Shown piece after piece: positions 11,601 through 24,181 of a DNA stretch of 64,000 bases. The position numbers were made by a program, and so were the translations under genes. Source of the stretch: Paragordius varius. Taxonomy: Eukaryota > Nematomorpha. Within the stretch, counting starts at the first letter, position 1. Each line of letters begins with the position of its first letter. Below the pieces are notes generated by a model. The model was given only the letters and a program-made list of their open reading frames with translations. It searched no databases and had not been told where the DNA came from. Location of the stretch: the NCBI GenBank assembly GCA_964247055.1, contig OZ176053.1, positions 248,001 to 312,000 on the forward strand. The letters are read 5' to 3'.

Positions 11601-13813
11601 AAGTTTTTTTCTTTAATTTAAAGATTCCAAAAAAAAATATTTTATGGAGCAAAAAAAGTTATTTTTGCAGTTTTTACGAAACTTTTACACAGTATGCAGC
11701 ATTTTAATGGTTGATTATTTTATACACACTATAGTTAAGCAATTTGCACAGTAGTGTATGGAAAAAACAATAAGATGTTGAAAAAATAATTATTTCCTTT
11801 CTTTTTTTCCATACACTACTGTGTTAAAAAAATAAGCAATCATTATTAAAATACATACTGATTGGTTTAGTATGACACTTTATTATCTGTTTAAGCCAAT
11901 ACAAATCTTTAAACAAAATATTTTAGCAACACATTAGTTTGCAATAATTTCGAAAAAACATCCAAAAAAATTAATTAATATAGTTAACAAACGTTTAAAT
12001 AATTGGATATTTAATAAAACTATTATTATTATTATTTTATTCAAATTTTTTTTAAAATATGTATGACTATATTTTTTTTAACATTTTTTAATTTTTATGG
12101 GTTTTTTTTTTAGATTGTAGATTTGCGTCATAAAGTTATCATATATTTTGATTCGCTGTACACTGAACCTCATGAAACATACCTTAATACGCTTTTGTAA
12201 GTCTTTCAAAAATTTTACATAATAAATAATTTTTATTTTACATTTTTGGGTTTAAAATTAAATTTTTTTCAATATTAAAGTAAAAATGGAAATTATACTA
12301 CGGACAAAACGTTAAAATATAAACACAAATATTTTTATCTAAAGAACAACCCATACTTTTATAAACCTTAATATTTCCAATTTTTTAATTACAGTAAAAA
12401 TGGAAATTATAAAACGTAAAAATCTAATGAAAAATCTTTTTTTTAATCTGAATTTTCCTTATATAAGCTATTTAGTTACAATCGTAAAAATTTACAATTG
12501 ATTGTGTTAACTAATAACAATGAGTTTTATGATCAAAATGTCTTTTAGAAAAAAATATATGTCGTTATATTTTTACGTTTTGTCCGTATAATTTCAATTT
12601 TTATTTTATAAACTTTTTTGTTGGAAATTTAAAATATTATAATTTTTACTCTCATGTAGATATTACTTGGAGGAAGAACATTGGGATAAGAAAAAAGAAA
12701 AATTTGACGCCTCTGAATGGCAACTTATAAATGCTCAAGTTAAAATTTCACATAATCAAATAATTTTTTTTTAAAACTAACTTTAATAAAATAATTATTT
12801 TGATATATATATATATATATATATATATACCATTTATAATTCAATTTTACCCTTGAACAATTTAAATTTACCCTCGAACAATAACCCTAGAAATGAAGTG
12901 TTTTCGAGCTAATATAACTCATTATTTTATATGTAATATATCTTTATGGCTTAGCTTATTATTCTTTCTTCCGTATTATTTTGATTTTTAACAAAATTTC
13001 ATTTTTTTAATTGCATAAAAAAATATAGGTATAGGTAATTTGTAATCTAAAAAAATACATATTTAGGGTAAATTTTAACTGTTTAAGGGTACATTTGAAT
13101 CGTTCAAGGGTGAATCTGAAGTGTAAATGGTATATATTTTTTAATTTTAGTTTTTTAATTTTATTTTATAATATTTTTTAGAATGTTCCTCAACAACACA
13201 ATGGAAGTGATTGTGGTGTTTTTGCCCTCAAATATGCCGAATTTTTATCGCGCCTTGAAAAATTTACGTTTTCACAAGTATATTGAAATTAATTTTTGTT
13301 AAAAAAAGTAAATTATTGTTTAAAAAAAGTTTTTTAGGGGATTATAACTGTCTGGAACTAACTGCTTTTTTAAACAATGAAACTTTGAGTTAGTTTTTTA
13401 CTAAAACAATTGATATTAATCATTATTTTACAACTGTTTTCATATATTAATCGAGATTTTCTCTTGATTTTTGTATAAAGTATTTTTGTTTTATCTCAAA
13501 TATAAGTCTCATACAATATTTATAACTATTTTATCTATCAAAAAAAAATTAAATTACACACTTAAATAATCAATAAGAATGGAATCGAAAAAATTTTTTG
13601 GCTAAGGGATTTATCATCATTGGGTATAAAATATGTATGTGGTTATTTTATAGTTTTCGGTTTTTATCTCTAAATTTTATCAATGTTTTATAAATACCAT
13701 ATTAATTTTAATTTTTTATATGGTTAATTTAGAACAATATGCCATATTTTCGACAACGCATGATACTCGAAATTGTAGATCGAAAATTTTACAATCAAAC
13801 CATCGATGAATAA
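8638..13813 (+). CDS. Ulp1/SENP-type SUMO protease, ten exons
   Basis: Exons are 8638-9052, 9120-9270, 9397-9869, 10436-10578, 11052-11232, 11501-11598, 12114-12196, 12660-12738, 13182-13277 and 13733-13813, joining in phase to about 599 residues. The first half is acidic and serine-rich with a likely coiled coil ([11 protein letters not shown] and after), as in SENP N-termini. The C48 catalytic domain follows: [43 protein letters not shown] and [12 protein letters not shown]. The triad is His483, Asp500 and Cys552, with oxyanion Gln546, all present. It should remove SUMO from substrates and mature its precursor, probably at the nuclear envelope or in the nucleus. It is closest to the SENP1/SENP2 branch, though the paralog is uncertain. 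Introns of 67 to 566 nt carry MITEs. An AATAAA lies near 13864. Confidence 0.9.
10247..10393. repeat. palindromic MITE, family H (copy 1)
   Basis: The inner arms read ACACAGTAGTGTATGGAAAAAA and its complement. The outer arms carry GCATTTTAATGG-like sequence in inverted copies. A second copy sits at 11692-11860 in another SENP intron. It has no coding potential. Confidence 0.55.
11692..11860. repeat. palindromic MITE, family H (copy 2)
   Basis: A near-perfect hairpin: CACAGTAGTGTATGG near 11749-11763 is mirrored by CCATACACTACTGTG near 11809-11823, with further inverted sequence outward. It lies in SENP intron 6 and matches copy 1. Confidence 0.6.
12280..12606. repeat. family A MITE, nested or tandem pair (SENP intron 7)
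   Basis: Two left ends (near 12284 and 12394, 'gtaaaaatggaaattata') share a single right end, ACGTTTTGTCCGTATAATTT, at about 12577-12597. This suggests one copy in or next to another. Confidence 0.5.
12827..13134. repeat. palindromic MITE, family B (SENP intron 8)
   Basis: The ends are TATACCATTTATAATTCAA and the mirror TTTG/GTAAATGGTATA. Subterminal short repeats of TTCACCC-like and GGGTGAA-like units face each other. It is flanked on the left by a long (AT)n run. Confidence 0.6.
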
Positions 13814-14709
13814 TGTCAGAACAGAACAGAAATTCAATTCTTTACACAAAAATTCTAAGAATCAATAAATCCAATTCAATTCAATCTCGCCCCCCCCACC
13901 ATTAAAAGTAGCCCGAATTTGGCTACTTTTTGTACGTACATAGTCAAAATCATACAAGATGGGACAATAATTATTCTATAATAATTCACATTGATTAATT
14001 TGATTATATATAGTGTTGATAAATAAATCATGTACTTATTATATCATGCAAATTTTATAGCAATAAAATATTAAATTCACAAGAAAATCTTTAATGAAAT
14101 TTTATTAAAATTTATAAAAATGCAAGTTTTTAAGTTAAGTTAACCACAAATTTATATTTTGTCAGCCAGTATTTAATTTTTATCGCCTTCGAGTTATTTT
14201 CCGGTATAGGCTCTTTTTAACCACGGTTTAACAAAGTTTGTTAAATATATATATATATGTATATCATGTTTAATTTTAAATGAGTTAAATTTCATAATTT
14301 TAATCCTATTGATAACATGAAATTAAACTATATTATAAATATTTTTGCCCCCAATATCTCTATATAAAACCTTTTTTATTCATTGTTTTATCCACAATAC
14401 TTTGTACTTTTTTGAAAATCAAAAATCAAAACATTTTTTTATTCTACCTTAACCACCATTTGTTCCTAATTAGCTCAGAAAATGTGGTTTTTCCATTCAT
14501 CAGATTAAAGAATTTTTAAATATTTCCAGTATTAACAATTAATTACATTTCTAATAAAAATTTAGGGGGAATGTTTTCGGGCTAAATTTTAATAATGCAA
14601 AGTTGAATTTTGATTGATAGTTTTTATCTTTTAATTGTTATACAATAATAGCAAAGTACCTTAATTGCCTAACATTTAAATAGCTAAGGCCTAGAAAACT
14701 CTAACTAAT

Positions 14710-14959
14710 AAACAGTAAAAATTAAAATTATACGGACAAAACATAAAAAAAATACAGACAACCATAGATTTTAAAACTTAATACTTCCTATATAACTTAA
14801 TTAAAATTTTAAAATTTTTAATACTTTGAAAGTTTGAATAATAAGTAAGTATTTAAACAAATCAAGATTAAAAAAGTATGGTGGTTGTCTTTTAGACCAA
14901 AAAAAATGACCTTATATTTTTACGTTTTGTCCTTCGGTATAATTTCAGTTTTTACTGTA
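14710..14959. repeat. Tc1/mariner-type MITE, family A
   Basis: The left end CAGTAAAAATTAAAATTATA and the right end TATAATTTCAGTTTTTACTG are inverted, with TA outside. The next inner block GGACAAAACATAAAA is mirrored by TTTTTACGTTTTGTCC. Confidence 0.65.
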
Positions 14960-15114
14960 TATTTGGCATTACAGGGGACTTTATTAGAGTAGAAACCAAT
15001 TTTCAAGCCATAAACATCAATATTTATTAAAATATAAAAATATCACAGTTACATACACATTGCTTTTGTGTTTTTAGGTATTTTGCCATTTTTGTGCGTT
15101 AATATATGAATATA

Positions 15115-15402
15115 CTACCATTTACAATTCAAATTCACCCTTAAACAATTTAAATTCACCCCCTAAAAATAAATCATCTGTTTATGAGTTAATATAACTC
15201 ATTATGAGAAATATCTTTAAAGGGCTTAATTTATTATTTTTTAGTATTATTTTAATTTTAGACGAAATTTCATTATTTTTTAAAAAATATAAAAAATATA
15301 GGTAATTTTTAATCTTAAAAAACACAATAAATATAGGTATAATTTAAAATCTTTAAAAACATTAAATTATTTTAGGATGAGTTTGAATTGTAAATGGTAT
15401 AA
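15115..15402. repeat. palindromic MITE, family B
   Basis: ACCATTTACAATTCAAATTC at the left is mirrored by GAATTGTAAATGGTAT at the right. The body shares the TTAAACAATTTAAATTCACC motif of this family. Confidence 0.6.
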
Positions 15403-15552
15403 GGAACAGTAAAAATTAAATCTAAACAAAACATAAAATAAAAAATTTCCAGTTTTTTTTTGCCTATATAATTAAATTTTACTGTATTTACCATTCTCAT
15501 CAAATAAATACAAAATATATATACATATAAATCAATTCTACAAAATTATTTA

Positions 15553-15859
15553 ATACAGTAAAAATTGAAATACGGACAAAACGTGAAAAAAAGACAAATA
15601 TTTTTTTCTAAAACACAACAACCATACTTTTTAAATCATGTTTTTATAAAACTTAAATAATTGTTATGAAATTGCAAAGTATGGTGAATCGAGATGTAGA
15701 TTGGTAACACAATCAATTGCATATTTTACGCTTGTAGTTAAATGTCTTTCATAGGATAAATTAAGGTTTAAAAGAGTATGTGATTGTCTTTTGAAAAAAA
15801 AACAATTTTTCTTTATATTTTAACATTTTGTCCATAGTATAAGTTTAGTTCTTACTGTA
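15553..15859. repeat. Tc1/mariner-type MITE, family A
   Basis: CAGTAAAAATTGAAATACGG at the left and a degenerate TTTAGTTCTTACTG at the right. The central block includes CAATCAATTGCATATTTTAC, common to family members. Confidence 0.55.
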
Positions 15860-15977
15860 AGAAAAAGTAAAATAAAATATCCAGACAAAATTTTTTTTCA
15901 AAAGACTACATTAAATTCAAAAAAATACAGAGTGATCTTTGAAAAAAATGGTATTTGTCTTTTAGTTTTTATTTTGT

Positions 15978-16013
<36 letters not shown>

Positions 16014-16145
16014 TAACATTATTAAACAAATACAAAATATATACATATAAATCAATTCTACAAAATTATATCATAAGTAAAAGTAAAAGAGACATCAAAA
16101 TTCTCCAAGAAAACTAAAGTTTTTAAAAAATCAATCTTTTCACAT

Positions 16146-19100
16146 TTAATGTTGACTCCATTTTATGTTTTTAAGGTCTATGCCTTCCTGTACCATTTCC
16201 CAGAGTGGGCTCATACCCCTAAGTCTTTCAACATGGGCAACACACTTTTCAATCGTGTAAGCTACTTCGCCGGGCGTAGTGAAACGCCCCAGACCAAACC
16301 TATTAGTAAAAAATTGAGAAATTATAAAAGACAAAATGTAAAATAAAGTTTTTTTCAAAAGACAATCATACTTTTTAAAACCTTAGTGTGTTAACAATTA
16401 CTTTAAAAGTTTAAAAAAATGAGTTATATTTGAACTAAATAAATTTAAAATATAGTGGTCTATCTTAAAAAAGCATAAAATACTGATTCGTTTTTTTATC
16501 GTTTTGTGTAAAAGTTATAACACATAGTTTTTAAATTGCAAAACATGGAATAGAGATGTATATTGGTAAGTAACAAAATCAATTATAAATTTTACAATTG
16601 TGATTATTTAATCTATATAGAAAAAATAAAAGCTTAAAAGAGTATGGTAATATTTGTCTTTCTTTATATTTATGCGTTTTGTCCGTGTATAGTTTCAATT
16701 TTAATGTATTCAGAAACGTCAAAGTTCAGCTAAGCATGATTGTCTTTAAAAAAAATGTCGTTCGTTATATATCAGCACGTTTTGTCTGTATAACTTCAAG
16801 TTTTATTGTATATATATATATATATATATCTAACAAATATATAGTTAGTATTTTGTTTAATTTAAGACTTAAGTAAAAAAAAATATTCATTCTTGTTTCT
16901 AACCAAGACCAAACCTTATACTACTATGGGCCAAGTCTTCGTCAGTTCCAATGGCCCGTAAAACGTAGGACGGTTCTAAGCTTGCAGAAGTACAGGCAGA
17001 TCCTGAGGACAGAGCTATATCCTTGAGTGCCATAAGCAAGCTTTCACCTTCAATGTAAGCAAAACTAAAATTTAAACACCCCGGGTAACTGTGGTCCGGA
17101 TCTCCGTTCCGTATCAAGTGTGAAATTGATGCGGTTAAACCTAAAAACAAAATGTTGCGTAAAAAATAAACTGTGGTTTACTAAGATTGCAGTTTTAAAA
17201 GTCCTTTTTGTCAAGGGCATTGTCAAAAAAAACGCAGGGTAGAGCTGCAAAAAGGTTAAATAAAACACGGCTATTAAAGACATTTTTTTCTAATGGAGTT
17301 AGTTATTTTAACCTTTGGTTCCAGCAAATATTTTATGAACGATTAATTTTAGCGTAAAAAATGTAGCGTAAAACAGGGGCGTAAAAAAGATAAATTTTTA
17401 AGGTCAATTTTTTTAAAAAAGTTTCGAGACAAAAAATGTAACGTGGAGAGGCGCGCAAAAGGTAAAATAAAATGGTTATTTAAATCAATTTTTGACTGCA
17501 CTTTTTACAGAAATTTTCGTCTCTAGTTTCAATGAATACCTTTTACACAGTATATTGTTAAAATGTATAGCAAAGGGATGCGCAAAAAGAATATATTTTT
17601 AATGTGGTTTTTTTTTTCAAATGTAGTAATTTTTGTCACCGGTTTCAAAATATATATACATTTTATAAACGGTTTATTGTCAAAAAAACGTATAGCATAG
17701 GGAACTGTGGTTAAAATAAAACGATCATTAAAATCATTTCTGAAATTTGTTGTACAATCAATCATTCAATAAATATTTTATGAAAGTTTTGCGCTATCGA
17801 TAAAAAACTGTAGAAAGGGGTATGTAATTGTAAAAAGATTTTTTGTACTTTTAAGGTCGTTTTAAAAGAAAGGCCTGAAAAAACTTGGATTCAAATCATA
17901 AAACAAGAAGACTTTAAATTCCTGAAAACATCCTCGAAACGCAACAAAAGATAAAGATAGAGTTATATTTATCGTAAATTAATCCATGGAATTCTACTAA
18001 CTGGGCCAAACTAATAATACCTACCTACCTACCTACCTTAACTGCAGTCTTTAATCATTTAAAATTAAGAGAGCAATGACAAAATAAGTATAGCATAGCA
18101 ACATTTAGGCAATAATGTATAAATAAGTGTAAAGGCAAAGCGTATAAAAGTTTTAAAAATATTCTTTTTTGGTGTGTAAAGAAAACCATAATTTTGCGCC
18201 TTTATTTCTTTTATATTGGCAAAATTAAGATTTAATTAAAATATAAGGTTTTCTACTACACCACGAAAAAAAAATATTTGTCTTTATATACTGTTTTTGA
18301 CATTTTAATTTTTGTGTTCCAACTTAAAATCGCAAACATTTTTGTGGAATCAAAACTTTTTTTTATAAAAATGCAGCCCCCAATCCTTAGAACCATGAAA
18401 TCGGTAGTTTAGTTAGCAAAAAAATAAAAAAAAAAGTAAAAACAAATTTAGATTTTACTAAATATAAATATATATATACCATTTACAATTCAATTTCACC
18501 CTTAAACAATTCAAATTCACCCTTGAACAATTCAAATTCACCCTCATATAAAATATATGTTTTTTTAGATTAAAAATTACCTATATTTTATATATTTTTA
18601 AAAAATAAAAATTTTATTTTAAATTAAAATATTACTGAAAAAATAATAAACTATACCATAAACATATATTTCATATTAATAATGAGTTATATTAGTTCAA
18701 AAACACATAATTTATTTTTAGGGTGAATTTAAATTGTTCAAAGGTGAATTTGAATTGTTTAAGGGTGAATTTGAATTGTATAAGGGTGAATTTGAACTGT
18801 AAATGTTATATATCATTTATACACTTTATTTAAAACTTTTTATGAAAATTAAAACCTTGTATGAGTTGTTGTGAGAGCTTTTTGATTCGTTCACTATCAT
18901 ACGTGTAATCTTGAGCGCACAGCTGACACGCGGCCCCTAACCCAACGGCCAAAGGTGCAGGGACTGTTCCAGAACGCATTCCTCGTTCCTGACCTCCACC
19001 TGACTGCAGAGCTTCTATCCGGACACGTCGAGGTCTTCGACGCACATAAAGCGCCCCTATGCCTGTGCGCGATCATATGTTTAAATGTTGCATTAAAAAT

Positions 19101-22100
19101 TCGATATGTTTATTATTTGCGTTTCTTTTTAAATGCGCCGCCCTAAAGTGACTTTTTATGGCCTTGAATTATTTATTTAATTTTGGAATTTAGTTATAAT
19201 GAGATGAGTATAAATATCTGCAAATGTGTCATATAGCTATGAAATTTTTATTGATATCATATGGTATCCGGCCCTTTTAATTTTTTGGTGAGTATGCCAC
19301 TGATGTCGAATAAGGTTTAAACAATAATAATTGTCAGACAAATATGAATGTAAATTCAGCAAAAAAGCAAATTGTTTTATGGAAATGGTAAATTTTCTTT
19401 TACTGCGAGCAGAAAAATCTTACATATAGTAAGAAAAACAATAGCAATATTTTGGTGTTTTTTAGTTTTTAAATTCTTTACAAAATTATGGTTTTTTTAA
19501 TTTAATGGTAAATATCCCTGAGGCCAAGGAAGCTTTGAACATAAAACCTAAAATTTATTTGTGAAAAAAACGATATTTTAACTGCATTTTTTGTGACTAA
19601 TATACAGAGTTGACCGTTGTTCATTTATATAATATATAAAATATATATTTTTAACAATCCATCCATAATAACATTTAACTAAAAAAATTATGACATTAGA
19701 TATTTAAAATTACCTTTAGGTCCATATATTTTATGTCCACTGATGGACATTAAATCGATATTGTTGGCATTTACATCAAGTGGGATTTTTCCAACGGCCT
19801 GAGCCGCGTCCGTATGGAAAAATACGTCACGAGCTCGACAAATGTCACCTAAAACATCAAAATAATATAATATTCATAAAAAAACTCAAGTATCAAATAA
19901 ATTATAAATATTGATATATAACTTTATAAAATATTAACATAATATCAATAATTTAGACATTTTTAGAATTTAATATATATATATATATTAAACGATCAAT
20001 TCAAACAATTTTTTTCAATATTTTTATATTCAAAAACAACCATTCTCTGTAACTAATCCATTATTTCGCTTTCTTCTGTTAAAAATCAAGATATCTTATG
20101 TCAAATCAAAACAAAAATGTATATAGAAAACTTAAAATTTCATTATGATGATGGAAATATTTCAATCCAATTTTTATGCTTGATTATGATAATTGACATA
20201 ATATTAAGGACAACCATATAAATACCTTATTAACGAAAAAAATAATCAAAATGCCATTAAAAAATGGTTATAAATTAACATAATCTTTATAATATTAAAA
20301 GAAATTTTTGTTTTTTATAAGATATTAACTTAATTTTATACCAAATATTAAATCATTTAGTAGTATATATCAAAACAGAAAAAAAGGACCTATGGCTTTA
20401 ATCGGTTGAATAACACCAATCTCATTGTTAACAGTCATGATAGAGGCAAGACATGTTTTATCAGTTATGGCATTTTCTAAATCCTAAACGGAAAATATTT
20501 CGTAACCCTAATTTTTACATCTATTCTAAAAATAAATTTTTTATAAATAAGCAAAACATATATTTATTAATTTTTTTCTCTTAGAAATATAAGGATTTTT
20601 AAAAAATTAACCATTTTTACAAATATATATATATTTATAATGCGTTAATTTATCTTGCTATGTTTTTTTTAATTTTCATTTTTGTATTTTTTTGGAATTC
20701 TTAAATTAGTTCTTTAAAGTTTTATTTTAATCGTCCCATGTTTTTTAGACAAAATACAGTAAAAATTGAACTTATACGGACAAAACGTGAAAATATAAAG
20801 TATATTATAGAAATGTAAATTGGTAACACAATCAATTATGTATTTTACGATTAATTAAATGTTTTATATAAGATAAGTTAAAATTTAAAAAAGGGTATGA
20901 TTGTGAAAAAAATTTTATAATATTACATTTTGTCCGTATAATTTCAATTTTTACTATAAAAATGAATATTAATATAATATTTAATTGCTTCAAAATGTTT
21001 AAAACTATACTTGTAAATTAATAAGTCCATTTTTTTGTACAGGCAAATAAGTGACTTTAAATCCCTCATTCTCGAGTGATCGACAAGAATCCAAAACACA
21101 TTTGTGTTCCTAAAAGGATAAAAAAATGTATTTTAAAAATAGTTTATATATTACTTGTAAAATTAGTTAAAAATGTAAAAAAAACATTTACGTTAAATCT
21201 GATTTAAGGTAAAATAACCGTATAATAATTATAAAGTTATTCGATATTAAACTGTATATAGAAATACCCCGTAAATATTAATATTGTAATTTTAGCACAA
21301 CTTTTAAATTTAGAATAAGAATTTTTGTTAAAAAGTAGAATATGGATAATATAAGATTTTTCAGTGAAGAGCAACATTTTTATTCAAACAGAAAGAATAA
21401 AACTGAAAAGTTGCATTTGGTTGAAAAAGTGTTGCCTTAAACTAAGCAATGGTGTGTATGTTTTATATATGGCTGTCAAATTTTATTTACCATATATTTG
21501 AAAATTTATAAAATTAAATTTAATATACATTTATACTTTGCTACGCGTGAAATAATTTTATTAAAGGCAATGTCGAAAAATAGCATTCTTTCTTTAGGCA
21601 AAATGATTTCACATGAAAGCAACATTACTTAAAGACTGTTTCATGTTTCAAATAAGTGATTGGCTCGATTTAATTAAAAATGCGATAAAAACTGTAACAT
21701 ATTGTAGTTAAATAAAGAAATTATTCAAAAAATATTGACAGTTAGAACCGGCTACTTAATTCAAAAACGATCAGTAAATACTCGACATGAACCTAATAAA
21801 CAATTAAACATATATGAAATATATGCAAAATAAAAATTGTGACACTTTTGTAAATCATAAATTCAGTAAATAATCGATTTAAACCTTATAAACAATTAAA
21901 AATATGAGGTATATGCAAAATAAAAATTGACACTTATGTAAATCATAAATTCAGTAAATAATCGACATAAACCTAATAAACACAATTAAAAATATGTGAG
22001 GTATATGCCAAATAAAAATTGACACTTATGTAAATCATAAATTCAGTAAATAATCGACATAAACCTAATAAACACAATTAAAAATATGTGAGGTATATGC

Positions 22101-22867
22101 AAAATAAAATGAAAATTGACACTTTTGTAAATCTTACCGTCTGTGTGGTTATAATATGATTCTTTTTGGATTTATAAAAACGGGCTATCCCTTTAATAGC
22201 CATATTATTTGATTCTGTCGCTCCACTCGTATAAACTATTTCTTTGGATTCGGCTCCAATCAAGGATGCAATTTGCTAAACAAAACAAATGTATATCTTT
22301 TACAAAAATAAATGTATAACTTTTTGAAAACAACATTAATTAATCAAAGCATATGTTAATCAAAAATATTTTTTTAAAAATTTCAATCTCTCTGTGAAAT
22401 AAAAGGCGATTTAAATGTAAAAGCAATGTTGCATTATCAATACAAAATGTGTGTTTTGTTTTTTTAGTTAAAAAATGTTTCCAACAAAAAAATTATATGA
22501 TGATATAGAGGACTGTAAGTTCAAATTTAATAAATTTAGGCATACAAGAAAAAACTTACTTCTCTGGCATTTTCGACTGCTTTTTCCGTTTCCCATCCGT
22601 AAGCATGGGTTCGGGAATGCGGGTTACCATATAAATTTGTTAGAAAAGGTAACATAGCATCCAAAACTCGGAAATCTAAGGGGGTAGTCGCTTGTGCATC
22701 TAAATACAGCGGTCTTAATTCTTTTTCCTTTGTTGCTAATGCTTGATGAGCTTGAGATAAACCTGTTTATAACATGTTTTATACATACTTTTAGACAAAA
22801 CATTAAAGCCTTTCGGTATTATCAATATGGGTATTCGCGGTTTCATTGAAACAAATGATCTTATCAT
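16146..22867 (-). CDS. NFS1: mitochondrial cysteine desulfurase, nine exons
   Basis: Exons on the minus strand are 22867-22789, 22762-22560, 22275-22138, 21109-21011, 20483-20390, 19848-19714, 19062-18856, 17140-16915 and 16299-16146. All join in phase to about 444 residues (family near 450). The first 30 residues are rich in Arg, Lys and Ser without acids, a likely mitochondrial presequence. Family blocks run in order: [52 protein letters not shown] and SGHKIYGPK (PLP lysine near 244). [12 protein letters not shown] and [14 protein letters not shown] (active Cys near 368) follow. The protein ends in KWSQH, like the usual KWTQH. It takes sulfur from cysteine as a persulfide for Fe-S cluster assembly and tRNA thiolation. 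Intron 1 is 26 nt, while later introns are 284-1,715 nt and filled with repeats. Confidence 0.96.
16320..16800. repeat. decayed family A MITE sequence (NFS1 intron 8)
   Basis: Several family A end blocks, such as GCGTTTTGTCCGTG at 16673-16686 and 'gacaaaatgtaaaataaag' at 16331, lie in mixed order. This suggests overlapping or rearranged copies. Confidence 0.4.
17200..17860. repeat. diverged tandem array in NFS1 intron 7
   Basis: A loosely repeated motif of the form 'TTGTCAAAAAAACG.ATAGC..AGGG...TAAAATAAAACG' recurs about every 80-130 bp, near 17220, 17343, 17420, 17553, 17670 and 17796. It is too diverged to set an exact unit. Confidence 0.4.
18475..18811. repeat. palindromic MITE, family B (NFS1 intron 7)
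   Basis: ATACCATTTACAATTCAATT at the left and AACTGTAAATGTTATA at the right. Three head-to-tail CACCCTTRAACAATTCAAATT units on the left face three GGTGAATTTGAATTGT units on the right. It is preceded by an AT run. Confidence 0.65.
19139..19290. repeat. dispersed repeat, family G (NFS1 intron 6)
   Basis: It starts with CCCTAAAGTGACTTTTTATGG, minus one base at either side, and contains TATAAATATCTGCAAATGTG. The same blocks occur at 57109-57245 and, on the other strand, near 48570-48690. It is probably an old hAT-derived short element, but I cannot define its ends. Confidence 0.4.
20755..20958. repeat. Tc1/mariner-type MITE, family A (NFS1 intron 4)
   Basis: TACAGTAAAAATTGAACTTA at the left and TTTCAATTTTTACTAT at the right, with GGACAAAACGTGAAAATA mirrored by TATTACATTTTGTCCG. 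Confidence 0.65.
21758..22133. repeat. minisatellite, about 4 units of 88-95 bp, ending at a splice donor
   Basis: Units start with AAATTCAGTAAATAATCGA and end with ACACTTNTGTAAATCAT. The last unit runs straight into the minus-strand donor of NFS1 exon 3 (donor at 22137). The two right-hand units are almost identical, so the expansion is recent. Confidence 0.75.
22763..22788 (-). other. 26-nt spliceosomal intron of NFS1
   Basis: GTATGTATAA at the donor side and AAACAG at the acceptor. Splicing gives SKSLSQAHQ in frame between the presequence and the catalytic part. Unspliced reading leaves the NFS1 frame. Confidence 0.75.
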
Positions 22868-22912
22868 ACGGTGCTTAAAACCACGCCGCTTTTAAACCCC
22901 AAATCAGAAAAA
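22868..22912. promoter_or_regulatory. 45-bp bidirectional gap between NFS1 and TMEM208 start codons
   Basis: The two ATGs (22867 minus, 22913 plus) leave 45 bp. It contains a GC-richer core, CCACGCCGC, in AT-rich flanks, a possible shared activator site. There is no room for separate promoters, so transcription must start inside or the 5' leaders must be very short. Confidence 0.5.
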
Positions 22913-24145
22913 ATGTTTAATGTATAATTCTTTATGTTTATAGCGATATGTAATTTTTAGGTTAAACCTGGAAAGGAAAAAACTAAAGGTCATAAACAGA
23001 TTGAAACGGAAAATAATGCAACAATCAATTTTTATTCCATTGCATTTCTTATAATCACAGTTTTTTGTTTGTTTTAACGTTTTGCAGATCATTCATTTGG
23101 CTGGAAAATACATGTTAGGATGGTATTCGGTTAAAGATCAAGTTATATAAATTTATTAATAATTTTAGATTATGTCATTTTTTTCTATTTTCCTTAATAT
23201 TGGTGCACTTTATTTGCTAAAATCTCAGGCTAAACAAAATGTAGATTTAAATACTAGTTCTGGGATAGCAGAGTATATTATTTTGAAAAAAAAACTAAAA
23301 ATTTAGACATTTAAAAGATGTTATAATACTCTTGTTTTGTACGCAAATCCTTGTTCTATATTCATCATGGTTTTGGGCCATTGCATTAATTGTAAGTATT
23401 ATTATTTATCCAATTTTCTTGAGAATTTTATTAACATATTTACGTTTAAAATGCACTTGGAATCATAATATACCATTTATAAAATTATGTGCTTTTGAAC
23501 ATCAAAAATTACCTATATTTTAAAAATTAAATTTCGTTCAAAATTACTTAATACATAAATTATAAAATATGCTATAAAAAAATATATTATATTATGATGA
23601 GTTATATTAGCCTAAAAATCATACATTATTTTTTAAGGTTAATTTAGTATGTTTAAGGGTGAATTCAAAATGTTTGACGGTGAATTTGAGTTAAAATGGT
23701 ATGGTATATTTGATAAGTAAAAATTAATTGTTTAATATACTTTACAATTCAAATTCACCCTCGAATTCGAATTCATCCTAAAAATATATTACGTGTTTTC
23801 AGGCTAATATAACTCATTATTATTAGTTTATAATTCTTTTAATATTTTAATTACAAACAAATTTTCATTTTTTAAATATGAAAAATATGGGTATTTAATA
23901 TTAAAAAACATATATATTTGATGGTGATTCTAATCGTTCGAAGGTGAATTTGAATTGTTTTCGAATTGTTTAAGGGTGAATTTGAAGTTTAAATAGTATA
24001 TTACAAATACAATAAATTAAAATTATCAAGACGTCATATAAAGACTTAGGGATACTATTTTATACAAAGGATACTATATTTTTAATCTTTGAGTTTTTAT
24101 TAAACTGTATAAAGAAGTTTTTTAAATTGAACATGCCAATTTACT

Positions 24146-24181
<36 letters not shown>

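Larger units (their letters stand above)
13814..16145. other. intergenic region between convergent SENP and NFS1, MITE-rich
   Basis: I see no gene. It holds family A copies at 14710-14959 and 15553-15859, a partial one at 15408-15490 and another near 15858-15980. A family B copy lies at 15115-15402, and there is an (AT)n run at about 15983-16008. The remainder is plain AT-rich DNA. Confidence 0.55.

Noticed and set aside
16149-16346. 65-codon + frame
   Set aside because: It is exactly antisense to the last NFS1 exon.
18955-19146. 63-codon + frame
   Set aside because: It is antisense to NFS1 exon 7 and its intron edge. The minus reading carries the conserved [12 protein letters not shown] block.
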